A stretch of 10,948 nt of DNA from Actinomycetes bacterium (GTDB lineage: Bacteria; Actinomycetota; Acidimicrobiia; Acidimicrobiales; Acidimicrobiaceae), in contig JAJYVK010000024.1 in assembly GCA_021792075.1 (NCBI GenBank), forward strand, positions 1 to 10,948. The letters run 5' to 3'. Position numbers and translations under genes: made by a program. Within the stretch, counting starts at the first letter, position 1. The number at the start of each line of letters is the position of its first letter. This document shows, in pieces, positions 1 to 8,155 of this stretch. The notes below the pieces were generated by a model, which was not told the origin of the DNA, made no database searches, and was given only the letters and a program-made list of their open reading frames with translations.

Positions 1-108
1 GGCTTAGATGCCATAATAACTAAGACAATAGGGCACTATGAGGACACAAGGAAGTAAGAGGATGGATGCAAGAAGTTCAAAAAAGTTATCTGATCAGGGG
101 TCATACTG

Positions 109-543
109 GTGGTCCTGGCCCGACTCTTCTCGAACTCGACCCCGCTCACCCTGACAAGGGCGTTGTCAGCATATGAGGCATTAGATCGCACTTCATTCAA
201 CGTGCGCGGTCCACGACGACAAATCCATCGAGCGAAGCGCCTGACTCCTTGTCAACTGACGAGCCTAGTTGAGGCATACTTAGAGGGCGCCACCGTCTAT
301 GAGCTTGCAGATCGCTTGGGAATTGATTGTCGCACGGTCTCGGTGCGACTAAAGGAGTGCGGCGTTGCAATGCGCCGGGCTTCACCGACTCCGGCGATGG
401 TAGAAAGGATGGTTCACCTGTACGGCAGTGGTCTTTCGGCGAAGAAGACTGGCGACCTCGTCGGAGTTTCAGCAGATACCGTCCTCAGTCACCTTCACAG
501 CACCAACGTCGCGACAAGACCGCCTGGTCGGGGAAACCTGTAG
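109..543 (+). CDS. Tandem helix-turn-helix protein, resembling the DNA-binding end of a serine recombinase
   Basis: A 144-residue protein, probably a cytoplasmic DNA-binding protein. Residues about 61-86 (ATVYELADRLGIDCRTVS and following) form a Hin/resolvase-type helix-turn-helix. Residues about 107-133 (SGLSAKKTGDLVGVSADTV) form a second unit of the same kind. This two-unit pattern is common in actinobacterial HTH proteins annotated as recombinase-like. No serine-recombinase catalytic domain is present: the first 45 residues are short and basic, with no resolvase motif. It therefore cannot recombine DNA by itself and may be a regulator or a remnant. The start is GTG; an in-frame TGA at 91-93 closes the frame upstream, and AGGGG (96-100) sits 8 nt before it. 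The gene converges on the defence operon and ends 65 bases from gajB, so it is not part of that transcript. The fold is fairly certain; the role is unknown. Confidence 0.65.
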   Translation: MVLARLFSNSTPLTLTRALSAYEALDRTSFNVRGPRRQIHRAKRLTPCQLTSLVEAYLEGATVYELADRLGIDCRTVSVRLKECGVAMRRASPTPAMVERMVHLYGSGLSAKKTGDLVGVSADTVLSHLHSTNVATRPPGRGNL

Positions 544-585
544 AGACAAGCGCAAGGCCCTTGCCCACCCCGTCCCAGAGTGTCA

Positions 586-645
586 CACGATAATGTCGAA
601 ATGGGCCGCTAAAAGGTTATCCGATGGGAACGTCCCATTATCGTG
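586..645. repeat. 10-bp perfect inverted repeat around the gajB stop codon, with a nested hairpin
   Basis: CACGATAATG (586-595) and CATTATCGTG (636-645) are exact reverse complements 40 bases apart. One arm lies in the last codons of gajB and the other beyond its stop codon. Nested inside is ATGGGA-ACG-TCCCAT (624-638), which overlaps the right arm, so the two structures compete. A further small hairpin, GCAAG-GCC-CTTGC, lies at 552-564. The position between two converging genes suggests transcription termination, but no run of T follows any stem on either strand. It is therefore not a standard intrinsic terminator. Confidence 0.45.
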
Positions 646-2054
646 ACCGTTTTCCTGGCGCGAGACAGGGCTACGTAAAGATCTCTCGGATCGTCGAAAT
701 TTGCCAAGTTGGCGATAACGACATGGTCGTATTCCAGACCCTTTACCAAAAGGATACGAGAGGCAACTCGTGGAGCGCGACTCCCTCCATGGACTCTTCC
801 CGTATAACGCAGTCGATCTCGAATCCGGGCCAAGTTGTCTGCGGGCGGTTCGCGGTTGTCGATGGTCGCACGAATTGCCGCCAGGGTATCGCGCCATCCC
901 TCCCAGCGGTAAATGCGAACTCCAGGATTACGTTTAAGCACTTCGGCCGAGCGCAATAGTCGCTCATAAGTCGGATCCGACCTAACGGCCTCTAGCGCTT
1001 CAAGTATATCTGTGATACCTCGGCGACTATAGCGGGTAATTCCCTGGTTCTTGAGTAGCCGCGACATGATCGGTGCATCAAGGTCCGCCAGTCCGATAGC
1101 GCAATTCTTCGCGAAAACACCTAGCCAATGAGCAAGCCGGTAGTCTCCATCCGGCGGAAGCTGCTCCAATGCTTGACGCATGAATTTTCCCTGCAATTCC
1201 TCCATAACGGAATAGATTCCCTTAAGTCGGCTAGCGTGACCTGCAACATCACTCGGCCACTTGTCCAGAAGTACGACTGACTCATCCACACCAGAAAAGC
1301 CAAATGCGACGCTCGCAATATCTCCCTGCTGGCTGTTGGAAACAAATTTGAGACCCTCGACCTGATGGTCCAAAGCGTTGAAGCTGCCCTGTGCCACAAG
1401 TTGCCCTCTGATCTCGAGCATCCATGTGCCAAGCGCTTCGTTATGACCCCTCCACCTATGCGGCACTACCGCTACCTTGTACTCCGGAAACGCTGGTAGA
1501 ACATCCTGATCCCAGTCAACCAGAGGATCTTGATCGTCAAAGCGAAAGATCGCTTGGAGTCTGTCGCCGAACAATACCGTTCGGGGAATCGCTTTGGAAA
1601 GTGCCGTGACGAGAGCGTGCTGCGAGGTAGAGCAGTCTTGGTACTCGTCCACGAGCAGGTAAGAAAAGCTGAGCTCATGGACGCGCACGATCGCGTTCGC
1701 GTCTGCAACCCTTGATGCGGCGACTACGTATTCTCTAGAACGAGTCCAATCAGGAACTCCCGGAATTATAAGCCCTGCGATTCTTGCATAGGACAGGCTG
1801 AGTATGAACGCCCATCCGGTGATCGTGTCGACGCGTGCGGAGTCTGAACGCACGCCAAACTCCTTCAAGCGTGTCCTAATTGCATCTACCCCGGCGTTCG
1901 TATGCGTCAAGATTAACGAACGACGGCCCTTTTCTCCGGCGATGGCAGCCACTGCAGCAAGCAAGTGGGTCTTTCCTGTTCCAGCCGGCATCTCGATGGA
2001 GCACGGTGCCGAGTTGAGAATCTCGTTTGCCTGGATTCGAAGCGTGTCATCCAT
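609..2054 (-). CDS. gajB: UvrD/PcrA-like superfamily 1 helicase, Gabija GajB-like
   Basis: A 481-residue ATPase with a full set of SF1 helicase motifs: Walker A PAGTGKT (23-29), motif Ia LILTHTNAGVDAI (47-59), DEYQD Walker B (136-140), motif III FGDRLQAIF (162-170), the motif IV arginine region PHRW (198-201), motif V VKGLEYDHVVI (437-447) and motif VI YVALSRAR (460-467). Motif V lacks the usual upstream T-x-H. The length is close to known GajB proteins (about 490) and well short of true UvrD or PcrA. In Gabija, GajB joins the GajA nuclease and is thought to act on DNA ends or nicks, its ATP and nucleotide use helping to set nuclease activity. The ATG immediately follows the TAG of the nuclease gene with no gap, supporting translational coupling. 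This is the last gene of the operon. The helicase call is firm; the Gabija role rests on the pairing. Confidence 0.87.
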   Translation of the reverse strand: MDDTLRIQANEILNSAPCSIEMPAGTGKTHLLAAVAAIAGEKGRRSLILTHTNAGVDAIRTRLKEFGVRSDSARVDTITGWAFILSLSYARIAGLIIPGVPDWTRSREYVVAASRVADANAIVRVHELSFSYLLVDEYQDCSTSQHALVTALSKAIPRTVLFGDRLQAIFRFDDQDPLVDWDQDVLPAFPEYKVAVVPHRWRGHNEALGTWMLEIRGQLVAQGSFNALDHQVEGLKFVSNSQQGDIASVAFGFSGVDESVVLLDKWPSDVAGHASRLKGIYSVMEELQGKFMRQALEQLPPDGDYRLAHWLGVFAKNCAIGLADLDAPIMSRLLKNQGITRYSRRGITDILEALEAVRSDPTYERLLRSAEVLKRNPGVRIYRWEGWRDTLAAIRATIDNREPPADNLARIRDRLRYTGRVHGGSRAPRVASRILLVKGLEYDHVVIANLANFDDPRDLYVALSRARKTVTIMGRSHRITF

Positions 2055-3830
2055 CTACGGATCGCCCGCACGTGCAGCTTGGGAGGCGCCTTCTTGGATA
2101 CCATAAATGAAGCGCTTCACCTGATTTAGCCGCATGACAAATTGCGCAATTTCGGGGTTCTCGTATTCACCGAGCACAAACGCACCCAGTGCACGTCCTG
2201 AATCAACCGTTCTGAACCACTTGCGATCGTGAGCAGCAACGGCGACGCGCGTCCGTGCATCGGTCAGGCTCATTCCATCCGAAATCCAAGCACCGACGTC
2301 CAGGGAGGTGACTTTCGTACCAAAACGATCCAAGTTCAGATCCTGGAGTACGGTCTCGTCGCCACTTCGCTGGATAGACCCCACCGCTACTAGCCTGGTC
2401 AACATCGTCTCGTTCATTTGCGCGCATATTTGACGCTCAGTGTTGTTACCTTCGGCCCACCTAGTAACCAACACTCCGCTCGACTTGGCCTGCTCGGCGT
2501 TGTCATCGACACTTCGATCGTCGTTGTCATCGACACTTCGATCGTCGTTGTCAATGAATGACGCCACCTCGAGACCAAGGGCTAACAACGCCTGAGCTTT
2601 TGAAATCGCCTCGCGTCCACCACCACCGTCCACTACGGCCGTACCTTCGCCGGCTGCCGTCGAGAGACCTTCGCCCACGCGCTCCTCGTCCCAGGCGTCG
2701 ATACATTCAAGTAAGAGGCCGTGCTCGGTCTTCCCTTCTACGACGACTGCTCGTCTTGCGAGCAGCGACGATGGTCTAGTGCGTCGAAGGCGCTGCATCT
2801 CTTCATCAGCTCCACCGAGCATCGCGACCGTCACCTCACCTTCGCGATTCGAGACTGCTGCAAGATTTTCGAGCTTCGCCTGTTCGACAAGTACGGGTGA
2901 GTGGGTCGTGAATACGATCTGCGAGTACTCATTACTATTCAGCAAATAGGCCAAGAGTCGAATGGCACGATGAGGCTCTAAACCTGCCTCAATTTCGTCG
3001 ATCACTGCCACGGCACGGTCGCCCGCCGCTAGTTGCTGGACGGCGAGACTGGCGAGGCGACGGCTCCCCAGACCGTAGCTCGTCAAAGGTACGACGCCTT
3101 CATAGAGCGCGAGTGCCACGCCCAGTGAGGAACGCGAGGTGTCCAAGCCCGGTCTAATATCCGAAAAGCTACCGCCACCTACCTGATTTGCGCGTTCCTG
3201 GATTCTTCGAGTCAGTTCATTGAGCGACACGTTTTCGCCACCAGCAATGGCATTTTGCGCTGCTCGCGCGGCCTCTGCCAAAGCTTGTCGCTCCGCGCCG
3301 TCTTCCGACGACAACCTTCCCAACGCCGAGGTCCGACTCCAGCGCAACTGAGAATCTGTGCGATCGTCAACTTTGAAAGTCGAGAGGTTCCGACGCTGTG
3401 AGGCAGTGATATTAGTTTGTTCACCATTCACGCGAGCAACTGTCCATTTGGGTTCTAGGGACATATCGACTTTGAGCTGCACGAGGAGCGCCGGAGTAAA
3501 GACATCCTCCGGATCATCGTGCAGATCACCGGCTTCGTCAATTCCGCTCAGCCACATCCCAAACGCATTGTCTTTCATGAGTGCTGTAGGTATGTCTGTC
3601 ATTGCCGCGCGAATAGAGATCTGATTGTCCAGGACGACGCCGTAAAAGTCTGTGTCTGCGAAGGGTATCATCCATCGATCGCTGAGGAGAAGATGAATTG
3701 CCTCCAATATCGTCGTCTTGCCGGCATCTCCGGGACCAACGAGAACCGTCGCATGCTGCCCTTCTGGAATCTTCCAGTCCAGATGTTTGATGCCTCGGAA
3801 GTTGTCGATCCAAAGACGACGCACAAACAT
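2055..3830 (-). CDS. gajA: OLD-family ABC ATPase-TOPRIM nuclease, Gabija GajA-like
   Basis: A 591-residue protein with an N-terminal ABC-type ATPase and a C-terminal TOPRIM nuclease. Visible ATPase motifs are NFRGI (10-14), Walker A GPGDAGKT (32-39), a signature-like segment SYGLGSRRLASL (251-262), Walker B AVIDEIEAG (275-283) and switch histidine FTTHSP (307-312). TOPRIM motifs are VVVEGKTE (362-369, catalytic glutamate region), a glycine-rich loop VVDGGGGREA (399-408) and the acidic FIDNDD (425-430). A lysine at 537 in KWFR may be the conserved C-terminal basic residue. The length fits known GajA (about 580). GajA nicks or cuts DNA and is held back by nucleotides until phage infection lowers them. 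The ATG lies 3 nt after the hsdR stop codon. An in-frame 24-bp duplication directly follows the acidic motif. Pairing with a UvrD-like helicase marks a class 2 OLD (Gabija) nuclease rather than a lone OLD protein. Confidence 0.88.
   Translation of the reverse strand: MFVRRLWIDNFRGIKHLDWKIPEGQHATVLVGPGDAGKTTILEAIHLLLSDRWMIPFADTDFYGVVLDNQISIRAAMTDIPTALMKDNAFGMWLSGIDEAGDLHDDPEDVFTPALLVQLKVDMSLEPKWTVARVNGEQTNITASQRRNLSTFKVDDRTDSQLRWSRTSALGRLSSEDGAERQALAEAARAAQNAIAGGENVSLNELTRRIQERANQVGGGSFSDIRPGLDTSRSSLGVALALYEGVVPLTSYGLGSRRLASLAVQQLAAGDRAVAVIDEIEAGLEPHRAIRLLAYLLNSNEYSQIVFTTHSPVLVEQAKLENLAAVSNREGEVTVAMLGGADEEMQRLRRTRPSSLLARRAVVVEGKTEHGLLLECIDAWDEERVGEGLSTAAGEGTAVVDGGGGREAISKAQALLALGLEVASFIDNDDRSVDDNDDRSVDDNAEQAKSSGVLVTRWAEGNNTERQICAQMNETMLTRLVAVGSIQRSGDETVLQDLNLDRFGTKVTSLDVGAWISDGMSLTDARTRVAVAAHDRKWFRTVDSGRALGAFVLGEYENPEIAQFVMRLNQVKRFIYGIQEGASQAARAGDP
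2499..2553. repeat. 24-bp tandem duplication inside the nuclease gene, in frame
   Basis: Two identical 24-bp units lie at 2499-2522 and 2523-2546, followed by 7 more matching bases (2547-2553). Read on the minus strand they encode DNDDRSVD twice and then DN (residues 427-444). Because 24 is divisible by 3, gain or loss of a unit keeps the frame. The first DND is the TOPRIM metal-binding acidic motif, so the duplication creates a second copy of that motif 8 residues later. Perfect identity suggests a recent event or active slippage. Confidence 0.95.
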
Positions 3831-3833
3831 GTG

Positions 3834-6800
3834 CTACGACACCTTTCCGCTGTCAGCCAGCAACTCCGCCTGCTGCAAAACCAGTTCGACCGCCTTTTCC
3901 TCGTGGTCGGGTGGGTAGTCGTACTTGGCCAGCAGTCGACGTACCTTGGAGCGCATAGTCGCTCGGACGGATTCCTTGAGTGACCAATCGATGGTGGCGC
4001 TTTGCTGCACTGCAACGACAAGGTCGACAGCGATCTTCTTGAGAACGTCGTCGCCCATCTGAAGGATGGCCGAGTCGTTCTGAACGATGGCATCGTAGAA
4101 GGCGGCCTCTGCTACGGACAGCCCCAGCTGGTTGTGCCGGTCGTTGTTGTCCCGCATCTCCTTGGCGAGCTTGACCAGCTCAGCGATGATCTCGGCTGTC
4201 GTCAGGGCGCGGTTGGTGTATTTCTTGATGGCCTCGTCGAGCTGCTCGGAGAACTTGCGGGCCTGGACGATGTTGGTCCGCTGTATGGTGCGGATCTGGT
4301 CATTGATCAGCCTGCGTAGGAGCCCCATCTGCAAGTTGGGCTTGTCCTTCGCCTGCAAGCTGTCCAAGAACTCGTCGGAGAGAATGGAGAGTTCCGGGGT
4401 GTCAATGCCGGCAAGCCTGTAGATGTCCACTACTTCGTCAGCAGCGACAGCCTCGTTTACCAACTGCCCGATAGCGGTGTCAATCTCCACGTTTCCGCTG
4501 CCGGCCCGGCCGGAGTCGGGATTCTGGATCTTGATAATCGCAGCTCGGACATCGGCGAACAGCCTCACATCGTTGCGGATAGTGATGGCCTCGTTACGGG
4601 CACCACAGAGCGCGAATGCCTTGGTGAGAGCAAGTACCTGGTCCAGAAACCGAGCTGTTCGGTCAGGGTCCGCCATGACGAAGTCGAGTACCAAGGCGTG
4701 CTGGGCGAGGCGCTGGTCTGCCGGGAGTAGTGGTGAGGAGTCAAAGTCGCAGCCGTGCATAATGCTACGCACGATGTCATGCTTCTCCAGCATCGCGGCG
4801 ACCATCTCTTCGATGGGAACGCCGGCCTGATCTTGGTCAGATGGCGAGTACTCCGCCAGTGCGTGGCGCAGGTTGGTGGCGACGCCGATGTAGTCCACGA
4901 TCAGGCCGCCAGGCTTGTCCCTGAATGTGCGGTTCACCCTGGCGATGGCCTGCATGAGACCGGCTCCCTGCATTGGCTTGTCAACGTACATGGTGTGCAA
5001 GGACGGTGAGTCGAACCCGGTCAGCCACATATCTCGGACGATGACCAATTCCAACGGATCGTTCGGGTCCTTGGCTCGTAGCTTGAGGTCATTACGAACG
5101 TCCTTCGGATAGATGTGTGGCTGGAAGGCAGCCGGGTCTGCTGCCGAGCCTGTCATCACGACCTTGATCTTCCCGGCCTTCGGGTCGTCGCTGTGCCAGT
5201 CAGGGCGCAGTTCGGTGATCTTGTTGTAGAACTCGACAGCGATACGGCGGCTCATCGCGACGATCATGGCCTTGCCAAACAACTCGGCTCGGCGCCCCTC
5301 CCAGTGATCCACGATGTCCGCAGCGATGAGGTCGATCCGGTCGCTGGCACCGACGATGGCCTCCAGCCGTGCCCAGCGCGACTTGGCTCGGGTGGCCTCT
5401 CCCTCCTCAACGGTCTCGGTGATCTCATCGGCCAGTTCGTCGAGCGCCGCGCGTACCTCAGGATCAAGCGCCACCTTGGCCAATCGGGACTCGTAGAAGA
5501 TTCGCACCGTGGCACCGTCTTCGACCGCTCGGGTGAGGTCGTAGATGTCGATATACTCACCAAACACCGCTCGGGTCGACTTGTCAGTCCTTTCTATCGG
5601 TGTGCCAGTGAAGCCGAGGTAGGTGGCGTTGGGCAGGGCATCGCGTAGGTGCTTGGCCAGCCCGGCCTTGAGCTGGCCGGTCTTGGGGTCGATCGACTCT
5701 CCGAAGCCATACTGTGAGCGGTGCGCTTCGTCCGCCACCACCACTACATTGCGGCGGTCCGTCAGCACTGGGTTTGTATCGCCGTCCTCGCCCGGGCTGA
5801 ACTTCTGCAGGGTCGTGAAGATGATGCCGCCAGATACCCGGCGCAGCAAAGTGCGGAGATCGGCCCGGCTGTCCGCTTGTGCCGGCTTCTCAGGGAGAAT
5901 CTCAGCCGGAGCGAACACCTCGGCGAACAGCTGGTCGTCCAGGTCGTTGCGATCAGTGATGAAGACCAGGGTTGGATTGCTCATCCGAGGGTCACGCATC
6001 AGCTTGGCGGCGTAGAACACCATCTCGAAGCTCTTGCCGGATCCCTGGGTGTGCCAGACCACGCCACCGCGTCGGTCGCCGTCAGGACCTGCCGCCTCGA
6101 CCGTTGACTCGACGGCGGCATTCACCGCCCAGTACTGGTGATATTTGGAGACCCGCTTGACCAGTCCCTTGCCCTCGTCGCTGAAGACGACGAAGTTACG
6201 CAGGATGTCAAGGAACCGACTCTGCTCGAAGACGCCCTTAATCAGCACTTCGAGCGCTGGTTTGCTGGTGACGACCTCCCGGCCTTCGATCGTCTTCCAG
6301 GGCGCGTAGTGCTCAAACGCACCACTGAAACTGCTCATCGCCGCGCTGGTGCCGTCGCTGATCACCGTCACCGCGTTCGGCGTGAAGATCGACGGAATGT
6401 CGTTGCGGTAGGTCTGCACCTGGTTCCAGGCATTTCTTAGTGTTGCGTGCTCGTTCGCCGAGTTCTTCAGCTCGAACAGGGCAATCGGGATCCCGTTTAG
6501 GAACACGAGCATGTCGGGACGCCGGTTCTTGTTTTCGATAACCGTGAACTGGTTCACGGCAAGCCAGTCGTTGTTCTCAGGATGGTCGAAGTCGATCAGC
6601 CAGACGCTTGTCGTGCGGACTGAGCCATCGTCGGCCCGATACTCGACCGGAACACCTTCAGTCAGTAACTTGTGAACTCGGGAGTTCTCCGCAAGCGGAT
6701 TCTGTGACTCTGGGCGGAGGAGGCGCTTGATCGCCTCATTTATCATCAAAGCACTGGCATCAGGGTTGATCAACCGGGCTGCATCACGCAAGCGCTCATA

Positions 6801-6941
6801 CAGATATACGTGCTCATACGACGAGCGCTCAGGATGGATACCATCAGAGGCGATATCCGGGCCGAACGCGGTTGCATAACCCAGCTCGCGCAGGTACTCC
6901 AGTGCCGCCAGCTCGACCGTCGACTCGTTCAAGGCCGTCAC
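3834..6941 (-). CDS. hsdR: Type I restriction enzyme, endonuclease and translocase subunit (HsdR)
   Basis: A 1035-residue motor subunit that pulls DNA past the bound complex and cuts unmodified DNA. The nuclease core is PD-(D/E)XK: D143, then E157-L-K159 in FELKN, followed by a QxxxY motif (Q174, Y178). The SF2 translocase follows: Walker A TQGSGKS (298-304), DEAH (404-407), FTGTP (444-448), a motif V region WLTGFDSP (639-646) and motif [11 protein letters not shown] (664-672). The C-terminal third is helical and resembles the DUF3387 region of type IC HsdR ([17 protein letters not shown], then KYDYPPD near the end). The length is nearly that of EcoR124I HsdR (about 1038). The start is GTG, overlapping the hsdS stop codon as GTGA (6938-6941), and a strong Shine-Dalgarno sequence supports it. 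The gene appears intact with all key residues present. Confidence 0.96.
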   Translation of the reverse strand: MTALNESTVELAALEYLRELGYATAFGPDIASDGIHPERSSYEHVYLYERLRDAARLINPDASALMINEAIKRLLRPESQNPLAENSRVHKLLTEGVPVEYRADDGSVRTTSVWLIDFDHPENNDWLAVNQFTVIENKNRRPDMLVFLNGIPIALFELKNSANEHATLRNAWNQVQTYRNDIPSIFTPNAVTVISDGTSAAMSSFSGAFEHYAPWKTIEGREVVTSKPALEVLIKGVFEQSRFLDILRNFVVFSDEGKGLVKRVSKYHQYWAVNAAVESTVEAAGPDGDRRGGVVWHTQGSGKSFEMVFYAAKLMRDPRMSNPTLVFITDRNDLDDQLFAEVFAPAEILPEKPAQADSRADLRTLLRRVSGGIIFTTLQKFSPGEDGDTNPVLTDRRNVVVVADEAHRSQYGFGESIDPKTGQLKAGLAKHLRDALPNATYLGFTGTPIERTDKSTRAVFGEYIDIYDLTRAVEDGATVRIFYESRLAKVALDPEVRAALDELADEITETVEEGEATRAKSRWARLEAIVGASDRIDLIAADIVDHWEGRRAELFGKAMIVAMSRRIAVEFYNKITELRPDWHSDDPKAGKIKVVMTGSAADPAAFQPHIYPKDVRNDLKLRAKDPNDPLELVIVRDMWLTGFDSPSLHTMYVDKPMQGAGLMQAIARVNRTFRDKPGGLIVDYIGVATNLRHALAEYSPSDQDQAGVPIEEMVAAMLEKHDIVRSIMHGCDFDSSPLLPADQRLAQHALVLDFVMADPDRTARFLDQVLALTKAFALCGARNEAITIRNDVRLFADVRAAIIKIQNPDSGRAGSGNVEIDTAIGQLVNEAVAADEVVDIYRLAGIDTPELSILSDEFLDSLQAKDKPNLQMGLLRRLINDQIRTIQRTNIVQARKFSEQLDEAIKKYTNRALTTAEIIAELVKLAKEMRDNNDRHNQLGLSVAEAAFYDAIVQNDSAILQMGDDVLKKIAVDLVVAVQQSATIDWSLKESVRATMRSKVRRLLAKYDYPPDHEEKAVELVLQQAELLADSGKVS

Positions 6942-8155
6942 GCGATGACCTCCTGAACTGTTTCATGAGCCTCCGGTACGCGGATGCGGCCTGAGAGAAG
7001 CTCTGGAAGGAGTGTGTCGCGGAGCAGTTGCAGCCGCTTTGTCTCGTGCGTCATCGCCGTGAGCCTCTCGACAAGAGGCGCGACTTGATCGGCCAACTCG
7101 TCCCGCTCCAGAGTAGTCATTTCGGGAACAGGCCAGCTCGCAAGGTCCTTCCAGGATGCGCGCGGCATTCGAGTACCAGTCGCCGCAGCTGATAGCGAGT
7201 CGATCAGAGGATCCGAAGATGCTACGACCGCAACAAGGGCCGTGTCAGCTTTCCGTATTGGCCGAAGAACAAGAATATCAGTCGAGCACACACCATCAAC
7301 TGGCGCGATCCCAACTTTCTTGAAGTAGGGTCGCAGTTTCCCGAATAGAATGTCGCCGACCTGGAAGTATGACTTGTCGCTTCCAAGTCCTTCGGCATTT
7401 CCCCAGTTGTCGAGGAAAATCGAACCGCGCGGCATATGCTCGAAAGCGATATAGTGCAAGTCCGCCGTCAGAGCGCCGATACGAGCTGGCTCTTTAATGA
7501 GATTGCAATAGTCGCGAAGCACCCCGACTTCGCCCGTTGATCTTTCCAATGCGGCGGTGACCAAGGACCGGATGAGCTTCTCGCCGGTTACCTGCGACCG
7601 TCGATTCGACTCGATCTTGTCATCCAGCGCCCCAAGCGTCGCCGCGATGCCCCGCTGCTCGTCGATGGGAGGAAGCGCTACCACAAGTCGTTGTAGGTCT
7701 GCTTTGGTGACATGGCCGAGACCGGTCGTCTGCTTGTTTCGAGCAATCTGCACGAAGGTCGGCCGCATGTAGCGCAGTAGCTGATAGAAAAAGTCGCGAT
7801 GAACGATTCCTTGATTGGGGAGGACTTTGAAGATGTGCTGGTTGAGCCAACCGTTGCCACCTCGCCACCAATACGTATCAATAGAGGTTTCTGGCTGCCC
7901 AGACCAGCAGAATAGCATGTCTCCGTTCTTAAGAAAAAACTTCGCATCGTATGTAGATTGAGTGAACTTGGTTTGACCGGATACGCCGTTCTTGATCTCG
8001 GCAATCTTGACCACGGGCGTACCTACAGGCGTAAAATTTATATCTCGGAACGCCATGCCATTGATCCATACAGCCAAGTCATAGAGGGGGTATCGCAACC
8101 ATTCGGTAGCGAATTCGGGGTAATAAAGCTCGGACTCGATCGAAGTGCTACTCAC
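6938..8155 (-). CDS. hsdS: Type I restriction-modification specificity subunit (HsdS)
   Basis: A 405-residue DNA-recognition subunit. It has the usual two-fold layout: target-recognition domain 1 (about 20-165, with [19 protein letters not shown] near its end), a central conserved helix (about 166-205, [17 protein letters not shown]), target-recognition domain 2 (about 208-343, closing with [12 protein letters not shown]), and a C-terminal conserved helix (about 346-393, ending [14 protein letters not shown]). Each domain would read one half of a bipartite target; the sequence read cannot be predicted from the protein alone. Length matches EcoR124I HsdS (about 404). The GTG start at 8155 has GGAGA 5 nt upstream (8161-8165) and overlaps the hsdM stop by 8 nt. 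There is only one hsdS and no partial second copy in the window, so specificity switching by inversion is not supported here. Confidence 0.95.
   Translation of the reverse strand: MSSTSIESELYYPEFATEWLRYPLYDLAVWINGMAFRDINFTPVGTPVVKIAEIKNGVSGQTKFTQSTYDAKFFLKNGDMLFCWSGQPETSIDTYWWRGGNGWLNQHIFKVLPNQGIVHRDFFYQLLRYMRPTFVQIARNKQTTGLGHVTKADLQRLVVALPPIDEQRGIAATLGALDDKIESNRRSQVTGEKLIRSLVTAALERSTGEVGVLRDYCNLIKEPARIGALTADLHYIAFEHMPRGSIFLDNWGNAEGLGSDKSYFQVGDILFGKLRPYFKKVGIAPVDGVCSTDILVLRPIRKADTALVAVVASSDPLIDSLSAAATGTRMPRASWKDLASWPVPEMTTLERDELADQVAPLVERLTAMTHETKRLQLLRDTLLPELLSGRIRVPEAHETVQEVIA
6948..6954 (-). promoter_or_regulatory. Strong ribosome-binding site of hsdR
   Basis: AGGAGGT on the minus strand, 6 nt before the GTG at 6941 and inside the end of hsdS. 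It fixes the GTG as the start and gives hsdR its own strong initiation signal despite the 4-nt overlap with hsdS. Confidence 0.8.

Noticed and set aside
2055..3830. The ATPase gene as part of PARIS or as a RecF/SMC repair protein
   Set aside because: ATPase and TOPRIM are fused in one protein, unlike PARIS AriA/AriB, and the adjoining UvrD-like helicase is the Gabija partner; RecF has no TOPRIM domain and SMC proteins have long coiled coils not seen here.
5115..5648. A 177-codon plus-strand frame within hsdR
   Set aside because: It is antisense to conserved HsdR helicase sequence and has no start signal or family motif; high-GC codon bias commonly opens such shadow frames.
6938..8155. A phase-variable, invertible hsdS locus
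   Set aside because: Only one complete hsdS is present, with no second target-recognition fragment, no inverted repeats seen, and no catalytic recombinase nearby.
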